From: Brevundimonas diminuta 3F5N
Lineage (GTDB): Bacteria; Pseudomonadota; Alphaproteobacteria; Caulobacterales; Caulobacteraceae
Reading direction: 5' to 3'
Length of the DNA: 64,000 nucleotides
NCBI RefSeq assembly: GCF_900163625.1
Contig: NZ_FUIE01000034.1
Location: 17,475-81,474 of the forward strand
How positions within the stretch are numbered: the stretch's first letter is position 1; every line of letters starts with the position of its first letter. The notes under the pieces are model-generated. The model was not told the origin of the DNA. It saw nothing but the letters and a program-made list of their open reading frames with translations, and made no database searches. Made by a program: the position numbers and the translations under genes. Shown in pieces: positions 1 to 8,561 of this stretch.

Positions 1-1007
1 ACCTCTTCACCTTCATCGCCGAGGAGGTCCGCGAAATCCTGGCCTCCATCGGCGCGCGCACAATCGATGAAATTGTGGGCCGCACCGACCTGTTGCGTCA
101 GACCCGTCGCGGCGGCTCGCATCTGGACGATCTGGACCTCAACCCCCTGCTGATGAAGGTCGACGTCGATCGTCCCGGCCGCTGGGCCGACAAGGTGCGC
201 AAGCCCGTCCCCGAAAGCCTGGACGCCCAGGTGCTGAAGGACGCCGCCCCCTTCCTGGAGCGCGGCCAGACGCTGGAGCTGTCCTATCCGCTGAACAACA
301 CCCAGCGCACGGCGGGCGCGGGCGTCTCCTCCGCCATTGTCCGCAAGTTCGGCCCGCAGGGTCCGCAGGGCCGTCTGAAGCTGAAGCTGGAAGGCATCGC
401 CGGTCAGAGCTTCGGCGCCTTCGGAGCCAAGGGCCTGATCCTCGACGTCACCGGCGAGGTCAACGACTACGTCGGCAAGGGCCTGTCCGGGGCCGACATC
501 CATGTCCGCCCCCATGAGTGGCGCGCGGATCAGCAGGTCTGCGGCAACACCACCCTTTATGGCGCCACCTCGGGCCGTCTGTTCGTGGCGGGGGCGGCGG
601 GCGAACGCTTCGCCGTCCGCAACTCGGGCGCCGAGGCCGTGGTCGAGGGTCTGGGCGCGCACGGCTGCGAATACATGACCGGCGGTCGTGTCGTCGTTCT
701 GGGTTCGGTCGGCTGGAACCTGGCGGCGGGCATGAGCGGCGGCGAGCTGTTCGTGCTCGACGCCGAGGGCCGGGCCGCTCAAGCCCTGAACGGCGACATG
801 GCCGGCGTCGGCGCCATCGACGCCGAGGCGGAAGCTCGACTGAAGACCCTGATCGAGGCCCACGCCAGCGCCACCGCCTCACCTCTGGCGCGGCCCATCC
901 TGGCCGACTGGGCGTCGTTCGCGCCCCGCTTCGTCCGCATCGCCCCGAAGACCGTCCTCGCCGCCGAGGCCGCAAACACCGACGTCAGGCTGGCCCAACC
1001 GGCCTGA
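1..1007 (+). CDS. gltB: Glutamate synthase large subunit, C-terminal part (5' end outside window)
   Basis: The reading frame is open from base 3 at the window edge and ends at TGA 1005-1007, so only about the last 335 codons of a roughly 1500-residue protein are present. The visible part matches the C-terminal glycine-rich beta-helix domain of the NADPH-GOGAT alpha subunit: a repeated G-x-x-G-x-x-x-G pattern, including DVTGEVNDYVGKGLSG and YMTGGRVVVLG. In this family that domain is structural and the glutaminase and FMN/Fe-S sites lie upstream. The enzyme makes two glutamates from glutamine and 2-oxoglutarate. An ammonium transporter gene follows 41 bases later, which fits a nitrogen-assimilation locus. 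Confidence 0.93.
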   Translation, partial: LFTFIAEEVREILASIGARTIDEIVGRTDLLRQTRRGGSHLDDLDLNPLLMKVDVDRPGRWADKVRKPVPESLDAQVLKDAAPFLERGQTLELSYPLNNTQRTAGAGVSSAIVRKFGPQGPQGRLKLKLEGIAGQSFGAFGAKGLILDVTGEVNDYVGKGLSGADIHVRPHEWRADQQVCGNTTLYGATSGRLFVAGAAGERFAVRNSGAEAVVEGLGAHGCEYMTGGRVVVLGSVGWNLAAGMSGGELFVLDAEGRAAQALNGDMAGVGAIDAEAEARLKTLIEAHASATASPLARPILADWASFAPRFVRIAPKTVLAAEAANTDVRLAQPA

Positions 1008-1048
1008 CGTCGCCTTCCCTTCCGCAGCGTCTTCTCCCCGAGACCTTC

Positions 1049-2377
1049 ATGACATCACCGACGATCACCAGGGCCGCAGCATTCTGTTGCGGCCTTTTCG
1101 CCGTTGCGCTTTGCGCGCCCGCCTTCGCCGCCGCCCCGCCTGATCTGCTAGCGCATCAGGTCCCGCTGGCGCTGGACGGTCCCGGCACGGCCTGGATTTT
1201 GACCTCGACGGCCTTCGTGCTGATGATGACCCTGCCGGGTCTGGCGCTCTTCTATGGCGGCATGGTGCGCAAGAAGAACCTGATCGCCACCATCGCCCAT
1301 TCGACGGCGGCCATGGCCATCGTCACCGTCCTGTGGTTCGTCGCCGGCTACACCCTGTCGTTCGGCACCAGCGACGGCCCGTCCAACGGCTTCATCGGCA
1401 GTCTTCAGGCCCTGTTCCTGAATGGAGTCGGCACCCACACCGCCCACACCCTGACCCCCGGCCTGCCCGAGTTCCTGTGGATCAGCTATCAGCTGACCTT
1501 CGCCATCATCACCCCGGCCCTGATCGCGGGCGCCTTCGCCGAGCGCATCAAGTTCTCGGCCAGCGTGCTCTTCTTCACCCTGTGGCACCTGATCGTCTAT
1601 GCGCCGATCTGCCATCAGGTCTGGGGCGGCGGCTGGATGGGCGAACTGGGCGTGCTCGACTTCGCCGGCGGCGCCGTGGTCCACGTCAATGCGGGCGTGG
1701 CCGGTCTGGTCTGCGCCATCGTTCTGGGTCCGCGTCATGGCTGGGGCCGGGACAACATGGCCCCGCACAACCTGGCCTTCACCGCCATCGGCACGGGCCT
1801 GCTGTTCGTCGGCTGGATGGGCTTCAACGGCGGCTCGGCCGCGGGCGCCAATGAGATCGCCGCCGTCGCCGTCTTCAACACCCTGCTGGCCCCCGCCGCC
1901 GCCGCTGTCGGCTGGATCGCGGTCGAGTGGACGCTGAAGAAGAAGCCAACCCTGCTGGGCCTGCTGACCGGCGTGGTCGCAGGGTTAGTCGCCATCACCC
2001 CCGCCGCCGGTTTCGTCGACCCCAAGGGCGCCTTCCTGATCGGTCTGATCTCGGGTCCGGTCGCCTATGTCGGCGCGGTTTGGCTGAAACATAAGCTCAA
2101 ATACGATGACAGCCTGGACGCCTTCGGGGTGCATGGCGTCGCCGGCATCGCCGGGGCCCTGCTGACCGGGGTCTTCGCCAACGCCGCCATCAACCCGCTG
2201 GCCGAAGGCGCCACAGTCTGGAAACAGGCTGTCGGCCTGGGCGGTGCCATGGTCTGGAGCGCCGTCGGCACCTTCATCGTGCTGATGATCTGCAAATGCA
2301 CCGTCGGCCTGCGCGTCGAGACCGAGGCCGAGATCGAGGGTCTGGATTTCAGCCAACACGGCGAGGCCCTGCACTAG
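1049..2377 (+). CDS. amtB: Ammonium transporter, Amt family
   Basis: Encodes a 442-residue inner-membrane ammonium channel. The ATG at 1049 is chosen because it gives a typical signal peptide (hydrophobic core, then APAFAAAP), as usual for Amt proteins. About eleven membrane segments follow, with Amt signatures such as FYGGMVRKKN near the first segment, GGAVVHVNAGVAGLV in the middle and FGVHGVAGIAGALLTG late in the protein; the last two contain the twin pore histidines. The frame remains open far upstream, but that part is antisense-like gltB sequence. No glnK-like PII gene lies beside it, unlike the common glnK-amtB arrangement; here the neighbour is gltB. Confidence 0.93.
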   Translation: MTSPTITRAAAFCCGLFAVALCAPAFAAAPPDLLAHQVPLALDGPGTAWILTSTAFVLMMTLPGLALFYGGMVRKKNLIATIAHSTAAMAIVTVLWFVAGYTLSFGTSDGPSNGFIGSLQALFLNGVGTHTAHTLTPGLPEFLWISYQLTFAIITPALIAGAFAERIKFSASVLFFTLWHLIVYAPICHQVWGGGWMGELGVLDFAGGAVVHVNAGVAGLVCAIVLGPRHGWGRDNMAPHNLAFTAIGTGLLFVGWMGFNGGSAAGANEIAAVAVFNTLLAPAAAAVGWIAVEWTLKKKPTLLGLLTGVVAGLVAITPAAGFVDPKGAFLIGLISGPVAYVGAVWLKHKLKYDDSLDAFGVHGVAGIAGALLTGVFANAAINPLAEGATVWKQAVGLGGAMVWSAVGTFIVLMICKCTVGLRVETEAEIEGLDFSQHGEALH

Positions 2378-2407
2378 GAGCCGCCCGGAAGAAACGCAAA
2401 AAAAAAA

Positions 2408-2429
2408 GGGGGCGGCTCTCGCCGCCCCC
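2408..2429 (-). terminator. Rho-independent terminator of the amidohydrolase gene
   Basis: A 9-bp GC-only stem (GGGGGCGGC / GCCGCCCCC) with a TCTC loop. Plus-strand bases 2398-2407 are all A, so the minus-strand transcript has a U-tract directly after the hairpin. It lies 25 bases past the stop of the minus-strand gene ending at 2455. For amtB, read in the other direction, the hairpin has no U-tract, so it is a weaker stop there. Confidence 0.8.
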
Positions 2430-2454
2430 CATCGATTGACGTCGTCTACCGACC

Positions 2455-3768
2455 TCAGTCGTTCCGATAGGTCACGCCGCCCTTCATGACGTATTTGACG
2501 TTCTCCAGCGTCGTCACGTCACTCAGCGGGTCGCCCGAGACAGCGATCACGTCTGCGGCGTAGCCGGGCGCCAGGCGACCGATCTCGTTCTGCAGGCGGA
2601 AGTGGGTCGCCGCGCCGACGGTGGCGGCGCGGACGGCTTCCAGTGGGGTCAGCCCCGCCTGGACCAGCAGGCCGAACTCCTTGGCGTTTTCACCATGCGG
2701 CGACACGCCGGAGTCGGTGCCAAAGGCGATCTGGATGCCGGCGCGATGGGCGCGGCGCGCCATGTCCAGCATCTGCGGACCGGCTTCCAGCGACTTCTTG
2801 CGCTGGTTCGGCGTGAAGAAGCTTTCCGGACGCGCGGCCTCGCGGGCGACGAAATCGCCGGCCAGCAGGGTCGGCACCAGCCAGCCGTTGTTGGCCTTGA
2901 AGATGCGGATGGATTCATCGTCCAGGAAGGTGCCGTGTTCGATCGAGTCGCCGCCGGCGCGCAGGAAGCTGTTGATGCCGTCCGTACCGTGGGCGTGGGC
3001 GGTCACCGTGCGGCCCATGAAGTGCGCGGTCTCGACGATGGCCTGCAGCTCCTCATTGGAGAACTGCTGGTTCAAGCCGGCGCCGGTGTCCGACAGCACG
3101 CCGCCCGTGGCCGTGATCTTGATGATATCGGCGCCCGCGCGCACGCGTTCACGCACGGAGCGACGGCAATCGTCGGCGCCCGAGCAGACGCCGTTCTGGC
3201 GCAACACGGGGACCAGGGCGCTGCTCACGCCGTTGGCGTCGCCGTGGCCGCCGTGCGGCGTCACCGTGCCGGCCGAGACCAGCAGGCGCGGGCCGGGAAT
3301 CTTGCCCGCCGCGATCCCGTTGCGCAGGGCCACGACGGCGTCGCTGGCGCCGCCCAGGTCGGCGACGGTGGTGAAGCCGGCGCGCAGCGTCACGAGGGCG
3401 TAGGCCGCGCCCTGAACGGCGGAGTCGGCGGCGGTGTTGGTGAAGCGAGCGACGCGGTTGCCCTCGCCCTGCTGGTTGGTGATGTGGACGTGGCTGTCGA
3501 TCAGGCCTGGCAGCACGAACTTGTCCGACAGATCGACCACGTCGCCTTGGCCGACGAAGCCGTTGACGATCTCGCGCACGCGACCGTTCTCGATCACCAG
3601 GGTCTGGTTCTGGGTCACGCGGCCAGTGGCCGGATCAGCCAGCAGACGCCCGGCGTGAATGTAGGAGACGGTCGGAGCGGCGGCGGCCTGTTGCGCCATG
3701 GCCGGGGTTGAAGCGAGAAGAGCGGCCGCAAGGCCGACGACCCATGATTTTTTAGATGACAACTGCAC
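2455..3768 (-). CDS. Secreted metal-dependent amidohydrolase, prolidase-like (Xaa-Pro dipeptidase annotation group)
   Basis: A 437-residue amidohydrolase-superfamily enzyme with an N-terminal signal peptide ending near PAMAQQ, so probably periplasmic. A GTG start at 3768 is preferred because GGAGGAGGACA stands just before it; upstream in-frame codons lie in the spacer. The metal-site set of the superfamily is visible: HxH in DSHVHI (about residues 91-96), the lysine expected to be carbamylated in DIIKITATGG, single histidines in TVTAHAHG and SIEHGTF, and the aspartate in FGTDSG. Relatives in Caulobacter annotated as prolidases were shown to cleave other dipeptides, so the exact substrate is open. 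It follows a TonB-dependent receptor gene by about 120 bases, suggesting uptake and trimming of peptides. Confidence 0.85.
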   Translation of the reverse strand: MQLSSKKSWVVGLAAALLASTPAMAQQAAAAPTVSYIHAGRLLADPATGRVTQNQTLVIENGRVREIVNGFVGQGDVVDLSDKFVLPGLIDSHVHITNQQGEGNRVARFTNTAADSAVQGAAYALVTLRAGFTTVADLGGASDAVVALRNGIAAGKIPGPRLLVSAGTVTPHGGHGDANGVSSALVPVLRQNGVCSGADDCRRSVRERVRAGADIIKITATGGVLSDTGAGLNQQFSNEELQAIVETAHFMGRTVTAHAHGTDGINSFLRAGGDSIEHGTFLDDESIRIFKANNGWLVPTLLAGDFVAREAARPESFFTPNQRKKSLEAGPQMLDMARRAHRAGIQIAFGTDSGVSPHGENAKEFGLLVQAGLTPLEAVRAATVGAATHFRLQNEIGRLAPGYAADVIAVSGDPLSDVTTLENVKYVMKGGVTYRND

Positions 3769-3889
3769 TGTCCTCCTCCACGCGGCGAGAGGTCGCCGCC
3801 CCATTTGAAATACTACCGGCGCGAGGCCGGGATCAGGTGCGGCAGGACGGTCGCCCCGCCGCTGTGACTTCAGACCTCCTTGCGGAGCT

Positions 3890-6800
3890 CTAGAAGGTCT
3901 TGGTGACCGCGACCGTGTAATAGCGGCCGATGGTGTCGTAGTTCTGCGCATCGTAGGTGCCGCGGACATCCCCCACCTGCGGCGGCGCTTCATTGAACAG
4001 GTTGGTCACGGTGAAGCGCAAGGACGTGTCGTAAGGCAACGTCACCCGCGCGTTCAGATCGAACACGTCATAGGCGTCCACGCCGCGCGCGGTGCTGGTC
4101 GGCGAGGTCACACGGGCGCTGTTGATCATCTCCGACATGTGGCGCCAGCGCAGGCCGACGTTCCAGCTTTCGCGCGAATAGGTGACGCTGGTCGACGCCT
4201 TCCATTCAGGGTGCGCCTGGCCGGCGTTGGCCTCGATCGCCGTGCCCCAGGTGCCGGCGTAATCATAGGTCGGCGCGCCCGGCAGAGCCTGAATCTCGAA
4301 GCTGTTCAGATAGCTGATCGCCGAGCTGATGCTGAGCTGCCCCTCGTCCGGCAGGCCGACATCGCCCAGGTGCAGGCGCCAGTCCAGCTGCAGATCGACG
4401 CCGGTGACATTGAACTGGCCCAGGTTCAGCAGAGGCTGACGCGGGTTGATCATATAGCCGTCGTTGGTCCCGCGATCCTGCAGGGTGCAGTAGTAGTTGT
4501 TCGGATCGAACGTCGGGTTATTGCCCCCGTCGTTGAAGCAGTAGCGGATGCCGTTGCCGACGCCCAGGACGCCGACCGCGTCAGCCACCTTGATCTGATA
4601 CCAGTCGATGGAGGCGCTTATGTTGCTCAGCCACGGCGACTGGAAGGTCGACTGCAGCACCGTGCCGAACGAATAGGTGTCGGCCGTTTCCTCCTCCAGG
4701 TCGGGGTTGCCGCCGGTCAGGGCGAACACCTGGGCGGCGCCGAACTGGAAATCGTTGATCAGGGCCGAAGGCACGCCCAGCGAGACGCACAGCGCCTTGA
4801 CCTTTTCGGCGTCGGGGCCGTTGCGGAACGAACTGCGGTAGTCGCAGGGGTCGCCGTTGGTGTTGCTGGCGGAGGGGGTGCCGATATCGACCGTCGCCGA
4901 AGAGACGGGGGAATACAGCTCGCCCACGCTGGGGGCGCGAACGGCGCGGTTGTAGCCGCCGCGCAGGCGCACCACGTCGTTCACCTGCCAGTTCAGGTCA
5001 GCCTTATAGGCATGGACGCCGCCGACCGAGCTGTAGTCGGAGAAGCGGTAGCCCAGGTCCATCTCCAGCGACTTGACGAACGGCAGGTCACGCAGCAGCG
5101 GCACCAGGAACTCGGCGAAGACCTCGGTCGTATCGACATCGCCGGACGAGGCCCGCAACTCGCTGTAGCCCAGGATGTCGCTGGTGCCGTCGGGCTGGTC
5201 CAGGGCGCCGTCGGGACGGAAGTCGAAGTGGTTGTAGCGATAGCCCAGGCCGGCGGCGAAGCGAACCTCGCCCGCCGGAAGGTTGAACAGCCCGCCCTGC
5301 ATCGACGCCTCGGCCATACGCTGGGTCAGCTCATTGGTGTTGGTGGTGCTGCGCCGCACATAGTCCACGCACTCGGCTGAGGGATCGTGGTTGCCGAAGG
5401 GGTTGAAGCCGCCGGCGCAGAATTCCGACCCGCCGGTGGGGCTGTAGAGCAGGCGCGTGATGGCCGAGCGGCTGACGCCCCCGGTCTGGACGTTGTCAAA
5501 GTCGGCCTTGGATGCGCTGGCGTAGGCTTCCCAGGTCCAGTCCTTATAGCCGACCTGACCCGACAGGCCGCCGATGAACTGATAGACGTTATAGGCGTAG
5601 GACTGCAGGCGCTCGCCCGCGAAATCAAGATCCTTCCACAGCGCGAAATCCGCCGTGGGGTTCGGCCGGGAGGCCAGGATGTGGGCGAAGTCGGCCCCGA
5701 TGTAGGGGTTGGTCACCGGCGCCGACAGGGCATAGGCTAGGCCCGCCAGCGTCGGGTTGAAGGTGCCCTCAGATTCATAACTGGTCAGCGAACCTTGCAG
5801 GAAGAAGTCGATCTCGGGCGTGACCTGATAATCGACGCGGCTGAACAGCGAATAGCGTTCGTTCTCGTTCTGGATACGCCCACGGTTCCAGCCCCACAGC
5901 ATGTTGGTGCCTGCGGCGTTCAGGAAGTGGTTGTCGGTTTCGGGATCCTTCAGGTTCATCACGGGCGAGGCGCCGCCCAGGTTGAACAGGGTCTGGTCGC
6001 CGGTGTTGAAGCCGATCTGGCCGTTGTAGAAATTACCCGCTCCCAGCACGGGATTGACGCCGTACTGACCCACGAAGACGTCGTTCACGGCGCTCAGCGT
6101 CGGTCGGTTGCTGCCGAACCAGGCCGCCCCCTGGGAGATGATGGCCGTGTTGGACTGGCGGTTGCGCACAAAATAGTAGTCGCGCTTGGACTGATAGGCC
6201 ACGTCGCGCATGGAGTAGTCGAGCGAGATCACCGCCCGGCCGCGCCCCTCGGCGAAGGCGTCGCCCGCCGTGATCGACGTGCGGAAGGTCTCGCCGTCGC
6301 CGTAGTCGCTGATGCCGTACTGCGACGCGACGGTCACGCCGCTGAAGTTGCGCTTCAGGATGAAGTTGACCACGCCCGCAGTGGCGTCCGAACCATAGGC
6401 GGTCGAGGCGCCGCCGGTGATGACCTCGACATTGCCGATCAGAGCTTCGGGGATGATGTTCAGGTCAACCGAACCGTCGGGATTGGACGGCTGAAGACGC
6501 TTGCCGTCCAACAACAGCAGGGTGCGCTTGGAGCCCAGGCCGCGCAGGCTTGCGTAGGCTTGGCCTCCGTTTAGCGAAGTGGAGGACGATCCGGCCGTGC
6601 TCTGCCCCATGGCGCCCGAGAACTGGGGCATCTGCGTCAGGGCCTTTTCGACCGTGACCTGCCCGGTGTTCTCGATGGCTTCGGTCGTCACGGAGACAAG
6701 CGGGCTATTGGAAACGTAGTCGCGGCGGGCGATGCGCGAGCCCGTGACGACGATTTCACTGACTTCGACGGCGGCGCCCGGATCTTCGGACGCCTCCTGA

Positions 6801-6907
6801 GCGACGGCGACATTCGCCGCGCTCATCAGGGCTACTGATGCGCACCCGCCAGCCAGCAGGACACGATACATCGCGGGGCGACGGCCCCGAGAACCACTAG
6901 AAAACAT
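3890..6907 (-). CDS. TonB-dependent outer-membrane receptor (peptide-type)
   Basis: A 1005-residue TonB-dependent receptor. The ATG at 6907 is preceded by GAGGGG at a good distance; a second ATG at codon 13 would also leave a signal peptide (hydrophobic stretch, cleavage near VAVAQEA). The TonB box VSEIVVTGSRIARRD is at about residues 48-62, followed by the plug domain (LLLDGKRL, EVITGGASTAYG, GVVNFILK) and a 22-strand-type barrel ending in aromatic VTKTF. Receptors with this VVTGSRI.RRD start are abundant in Caulobacterales and often pair with peptidases. The amidohydrolase downstream on the same strand supports peptide import. No STN domain is present, so it probably does not signal to a sigma factor. 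Confidence 0.92.
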   Translation of the reverse strand: MFSSGSRGRRPAMYRVLLAGGCASVALMSAANVAVAQEASEDPGAAVEVSEIVVTGSRIARRDYVSNSPLVSVTTEAIENTGQVTVEKALTQMPQFSGAMGQSTAGSSSTSLNGGQAYASLRGLGSKRTLLLLDGKRLQPSNPDGSVDLNIIPEALIGNVEVITGGASTAYGSDATAGVVNFILKRNFSGVTVASQYGISDYGDGETFRTSITAGDAFAEGRGRAVISLDYSMRDVAYQSKRDYYFVRNRQSNTAIISQGAAWFGSNRPTLSAVNDVFVGQYGVNPVLGAGNFYNGQIGFNTGDQTLFNLGGASPVMNLKDPETDNHFLNAAGTNMLWGWNRGRIQNENERYSLFSRVDYQVTPEIDFFLQGSLTSYESEGTFNPTLAGLAYALSAPVTNPYIGADFAHILASRPNPTADFALWKDLDFAGERLQSYAYNVYQFIGGLSGQVGYKDWTWEAYASASKADFDNVQTGGVSRSAITRLLYSPTGGSEFCAGGFNPFGNHDPSAECVDYVRRSTTNTNELTQRMAEASMQGGLFNLPAGEVRFAAGLGYRYNHFDFRPDGALDQPDGTSDILGYSELRASSGDVDTTEVFAEFLVPLLRDLPFVKSLEMDLGYRFSDYSSVGGVHAYKADLNWQVNDVVRLRGGYNRAVRAPSVGELYSPVSSATVDIGTPSASNTNGDPCDYRSSFRNGPDAEKVKALCVSLGVPSALINDFQFGAAQVFALTGGNPDLEEETADTYSFGTVLQSTFQSPWLSNISASIDWYQIKVADAVGVLGVGNGIRYCFNDGGNNPTFDPNNYYCTLQDRGTNDGYMINPRQPLLNLGQFNVTGVDLQLDWRLHLGDVGLPDEGQLSISSAISYLNSFEIQALPGAPTYDYAGTWGTAIEANAGQAHPEWKASTSVTYSRESWNVGLRWRHMSEMINSARVTSPTSTARGVDAYDVFDLNARVTLPYDTSLRFTVTNLFNEAPPQVGDVRGTYDAQNYDTIGRYYTVAVTKTF

Positions 6908-7254
6908 GAAATCCCCTCTATTGCTGACGTTTCTTCCACCAGCGCCCCTCAGCGCAGGCTGATCCCCAAAAATCGCCCCCTTTTCGCCACTTTATTTTAA
7001 GCGAAAAATTTCGCCACTCGACCGGCGTTGTTATTTAAAATTCGAAATTATTTTCGAAATTACGCGCCGATTGCAAAATCTTTCCTCTCTTCAGGACAGC
7101 TACGGTGATGTTTTGAGGGAGAACTCAATTCGGCGCGCCGGTCGAGACGGCAGGATCGACGCCCGATGAAGCAGAGCATCGCTAACCCAAGGATTCTGGC
7201 CGTCGCTAGAAATTGGTCGACCCGACCGCTCTGCTACCGCACGACGAGCAAGCC
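6908..7254. promoter_or_regulatory. AT-rich intergenic region upstream of the peptide receptor
   Basis: No gene is supported here. Bases about 6980-7090 are strikingly AT-rich for this genome and contain short direct repeats: TTCGCCACT twice (near 6985 and 7010) and TTCGAAATTA twice (near 7040-7065). This is where the promoter and possible regulator sites of the minus-strand receptor gene starting at 6907 should lie. Bases 7100-7254 hold no recognisable feature; they are the 3' flank of the tonB gene. Confidence 0.4.
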
Positions 7255-7983
7255 TCACCGGCTCCGCAGGAAGAACTCGACCGGCACGGACAGGCTGACG
7301 GGATCGCCGGGGATTTCCGGCGGCGGCTTGGGCAAGGGTTGCGCCCGGCGGAGCAAGGCCACGGCCTCGCGATCCAGCGCCGCGTGGCCGGAACTACGCT
7401 CCAGCACCGCCGACAGGACTCGTCCTTCACGGGTCATGGTGAAGCGGACATGGACCACGCCCTCGCGGCGCTGCGCGCGCGCCTCGACCGGATAGCGCTT
7501 GCGTCGCTCAAGATGGGCCAGCAGCGTTCCTTCCCACGTCTGCGCCGAAGCAGCGACGGCCGCCGGAGGCGCAGGACGTGCAGGCGGCGCGGTCGTCGCC
7601 GGCGCAGGAGGCGCGGCTGAAACCGCCGGTGTCGGCGCAGGCTCTACCGCCAGCGGCAAGGTCTCCACGTTCGCGGGCGCGACCGCCTGCAGGCGAGGCT
7701 GGATCGGCGGTTTGGGCTGAGCGGGCGCGGCGGCCGCCTCGGTCTGTTGCGGACCAGGCGGCTGTTCCGACGGCGGCCTGGGCGGCGCCTGCATGCGCAC
7801 CAGTTCGACCTCGAAGGCTTGATCGGGGATATGAACCATCTCGGGATGAGCAGCCCAGAAGCCGCCCGCGATAGCCAGGGGCGCCGCATGCAGGAGCAAC
7901 GACGCCGCCACCCCGCGCCCCCAGGCGCTGCGTTGGCGGCGCGGCCGCCGGGCCTGCGGCTCAACCAAGACGGTCGTCGACAT
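7255..7983 (-). CDS. tonB: Energy transducer TonB
   Basis: A 242-residue TonB protein with the classic plan: basic N-terminus, one membrane anchor at about residues 25-45 (VAASLLLHAAPLAIAGGFW), a Pro/Ala-rich periplasmic spacer at about residues 68-145, and the C-terminal TonB domain at about 150-242 with RRKRYPVEARAQRREGVV and VLERSSGHAALDREAVALLRR. It couples the inner-membrane proton motive force (through ExbB/ExbD, not present here) to outer-membrane receptors. It is the last gene of the haem operon and its start overlaps the end of the haem oxygenase gene by 23 bases, so it is probably the transducer dedicated to the haem receptor. Confidence 0.93.
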   Translation of the reverse strand: MSTTVLVEPQARRPRRQRSAWGRGVAASLLLHAAPLAIAGGFWAAHPEMVHIPDQAFEVELVRMQAPPRPPSEQPPGPQQTEAAAAPAQPKPPIQPRLQAVAPANVETLPLAVEPAPTPAVSAAPPAPATTAPPARPAPPAAVAASAQTWEGTLLAHLERRKRYPVEARAQRREGVVHVRFTMTREGRVLSAVLERSSGHAALDREAVALLRRAQPLPKPPPEIPGDPVSLSVPVEFFLRSR

Positions 7984-8554
7984 GCCGCTGCATCCGAGTG
8001 AAGGCCGCTACGGCCCCGTCAACCACGCGGCCCTCCTCCTCCAAGGTCAGGTCCGCCGCGTCCAGAGCCGCGGTAAAGCGCCGCCAGTGACCGGCCGGGC
8101 CTTCCTCCGTCGGAGCCAGGTGACGAGCCCCCCGTTCGTCGGACAACCCGAGCTTCGCCGCTTGCTTGCGCAGCAGTGCAGCGCCGAGGTTCGAACCCTC
8201 AGCCACATAGAGCCACCCCAGGGCGCTCGGCGTATCGATCGCTCCGTCCTTGCTGAATACAGGAACAGCTGACGCAACGGGATCTTCAAGACCCAGGTCG
8301 GCCAGGTCAGTGCGGATCAGCATCAGCCGACGTCGCTCGACCAGTCCCGGCAACAGGGCCTGGAGCGCCGCATCCTCATAGAGGGCTCCGATATCGTGGT
8401 GGAACAGGGCCTGGGCCGCCACGAACCGGCCATAGGCGGACAAGGTCTCGAAAGACGCCGCCGCCATGACCGACTGGTCCAGACGATCATGGGCGGAAGC
8501 CGTGTGCGCCTTGAGACGGCGCGCGCGCGAGGGATCGATTTGGATCATCGTCAT
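7961..8554 (-). CDS. Haem oxygenase (biliverdin-producing family)
   Basis: A 197-residue cytoplasmic haem oxygenase that would open the haem ring to release iron. Family marks are LKAHTASAHDRLDQ near residues 15-28, where the histidine of SAHDRLD is the expected proximal haem ligand, and LGWLYVAEGSNLGAALL at about 112-128, the distal-helix GSNLGA motif. It lies 7 bases after the haem receptor gene and overlaps tonB, so it is co-transcribed with uptake. BphO-type enzymes that feed phytochromes belong to the same family, but no phytochrome gene is nearby and the context argues for iron acquisition. Confidence 0.88.
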   Translation of the reverse strand: MTMIQIDPSRARRLKAHTASAHDRLDQSVMAAASFETLSAYGRFVAAQALFHHDIGALYEDAALQALLPGLVERRRLMLIRTDLADLGLEDPVASAVPVFSKDGAIDTPSALGWLYVAEGSNLGAALLRKQAAKLGLSDERGARHLAPTEEGPAGHWRRFTAALDAADLTLEEEGRVVDGAVAAFTRMQRHVDDRLG

Positions 8555-8561
8555 CTCCGCC

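Noticed and set aside
7140..7254. tRNA-like stretch downstream of tonB
   Set aside because: Short complementary pieces occur, but there is no cloverleaf with a TTC-arm and acceptor stem.
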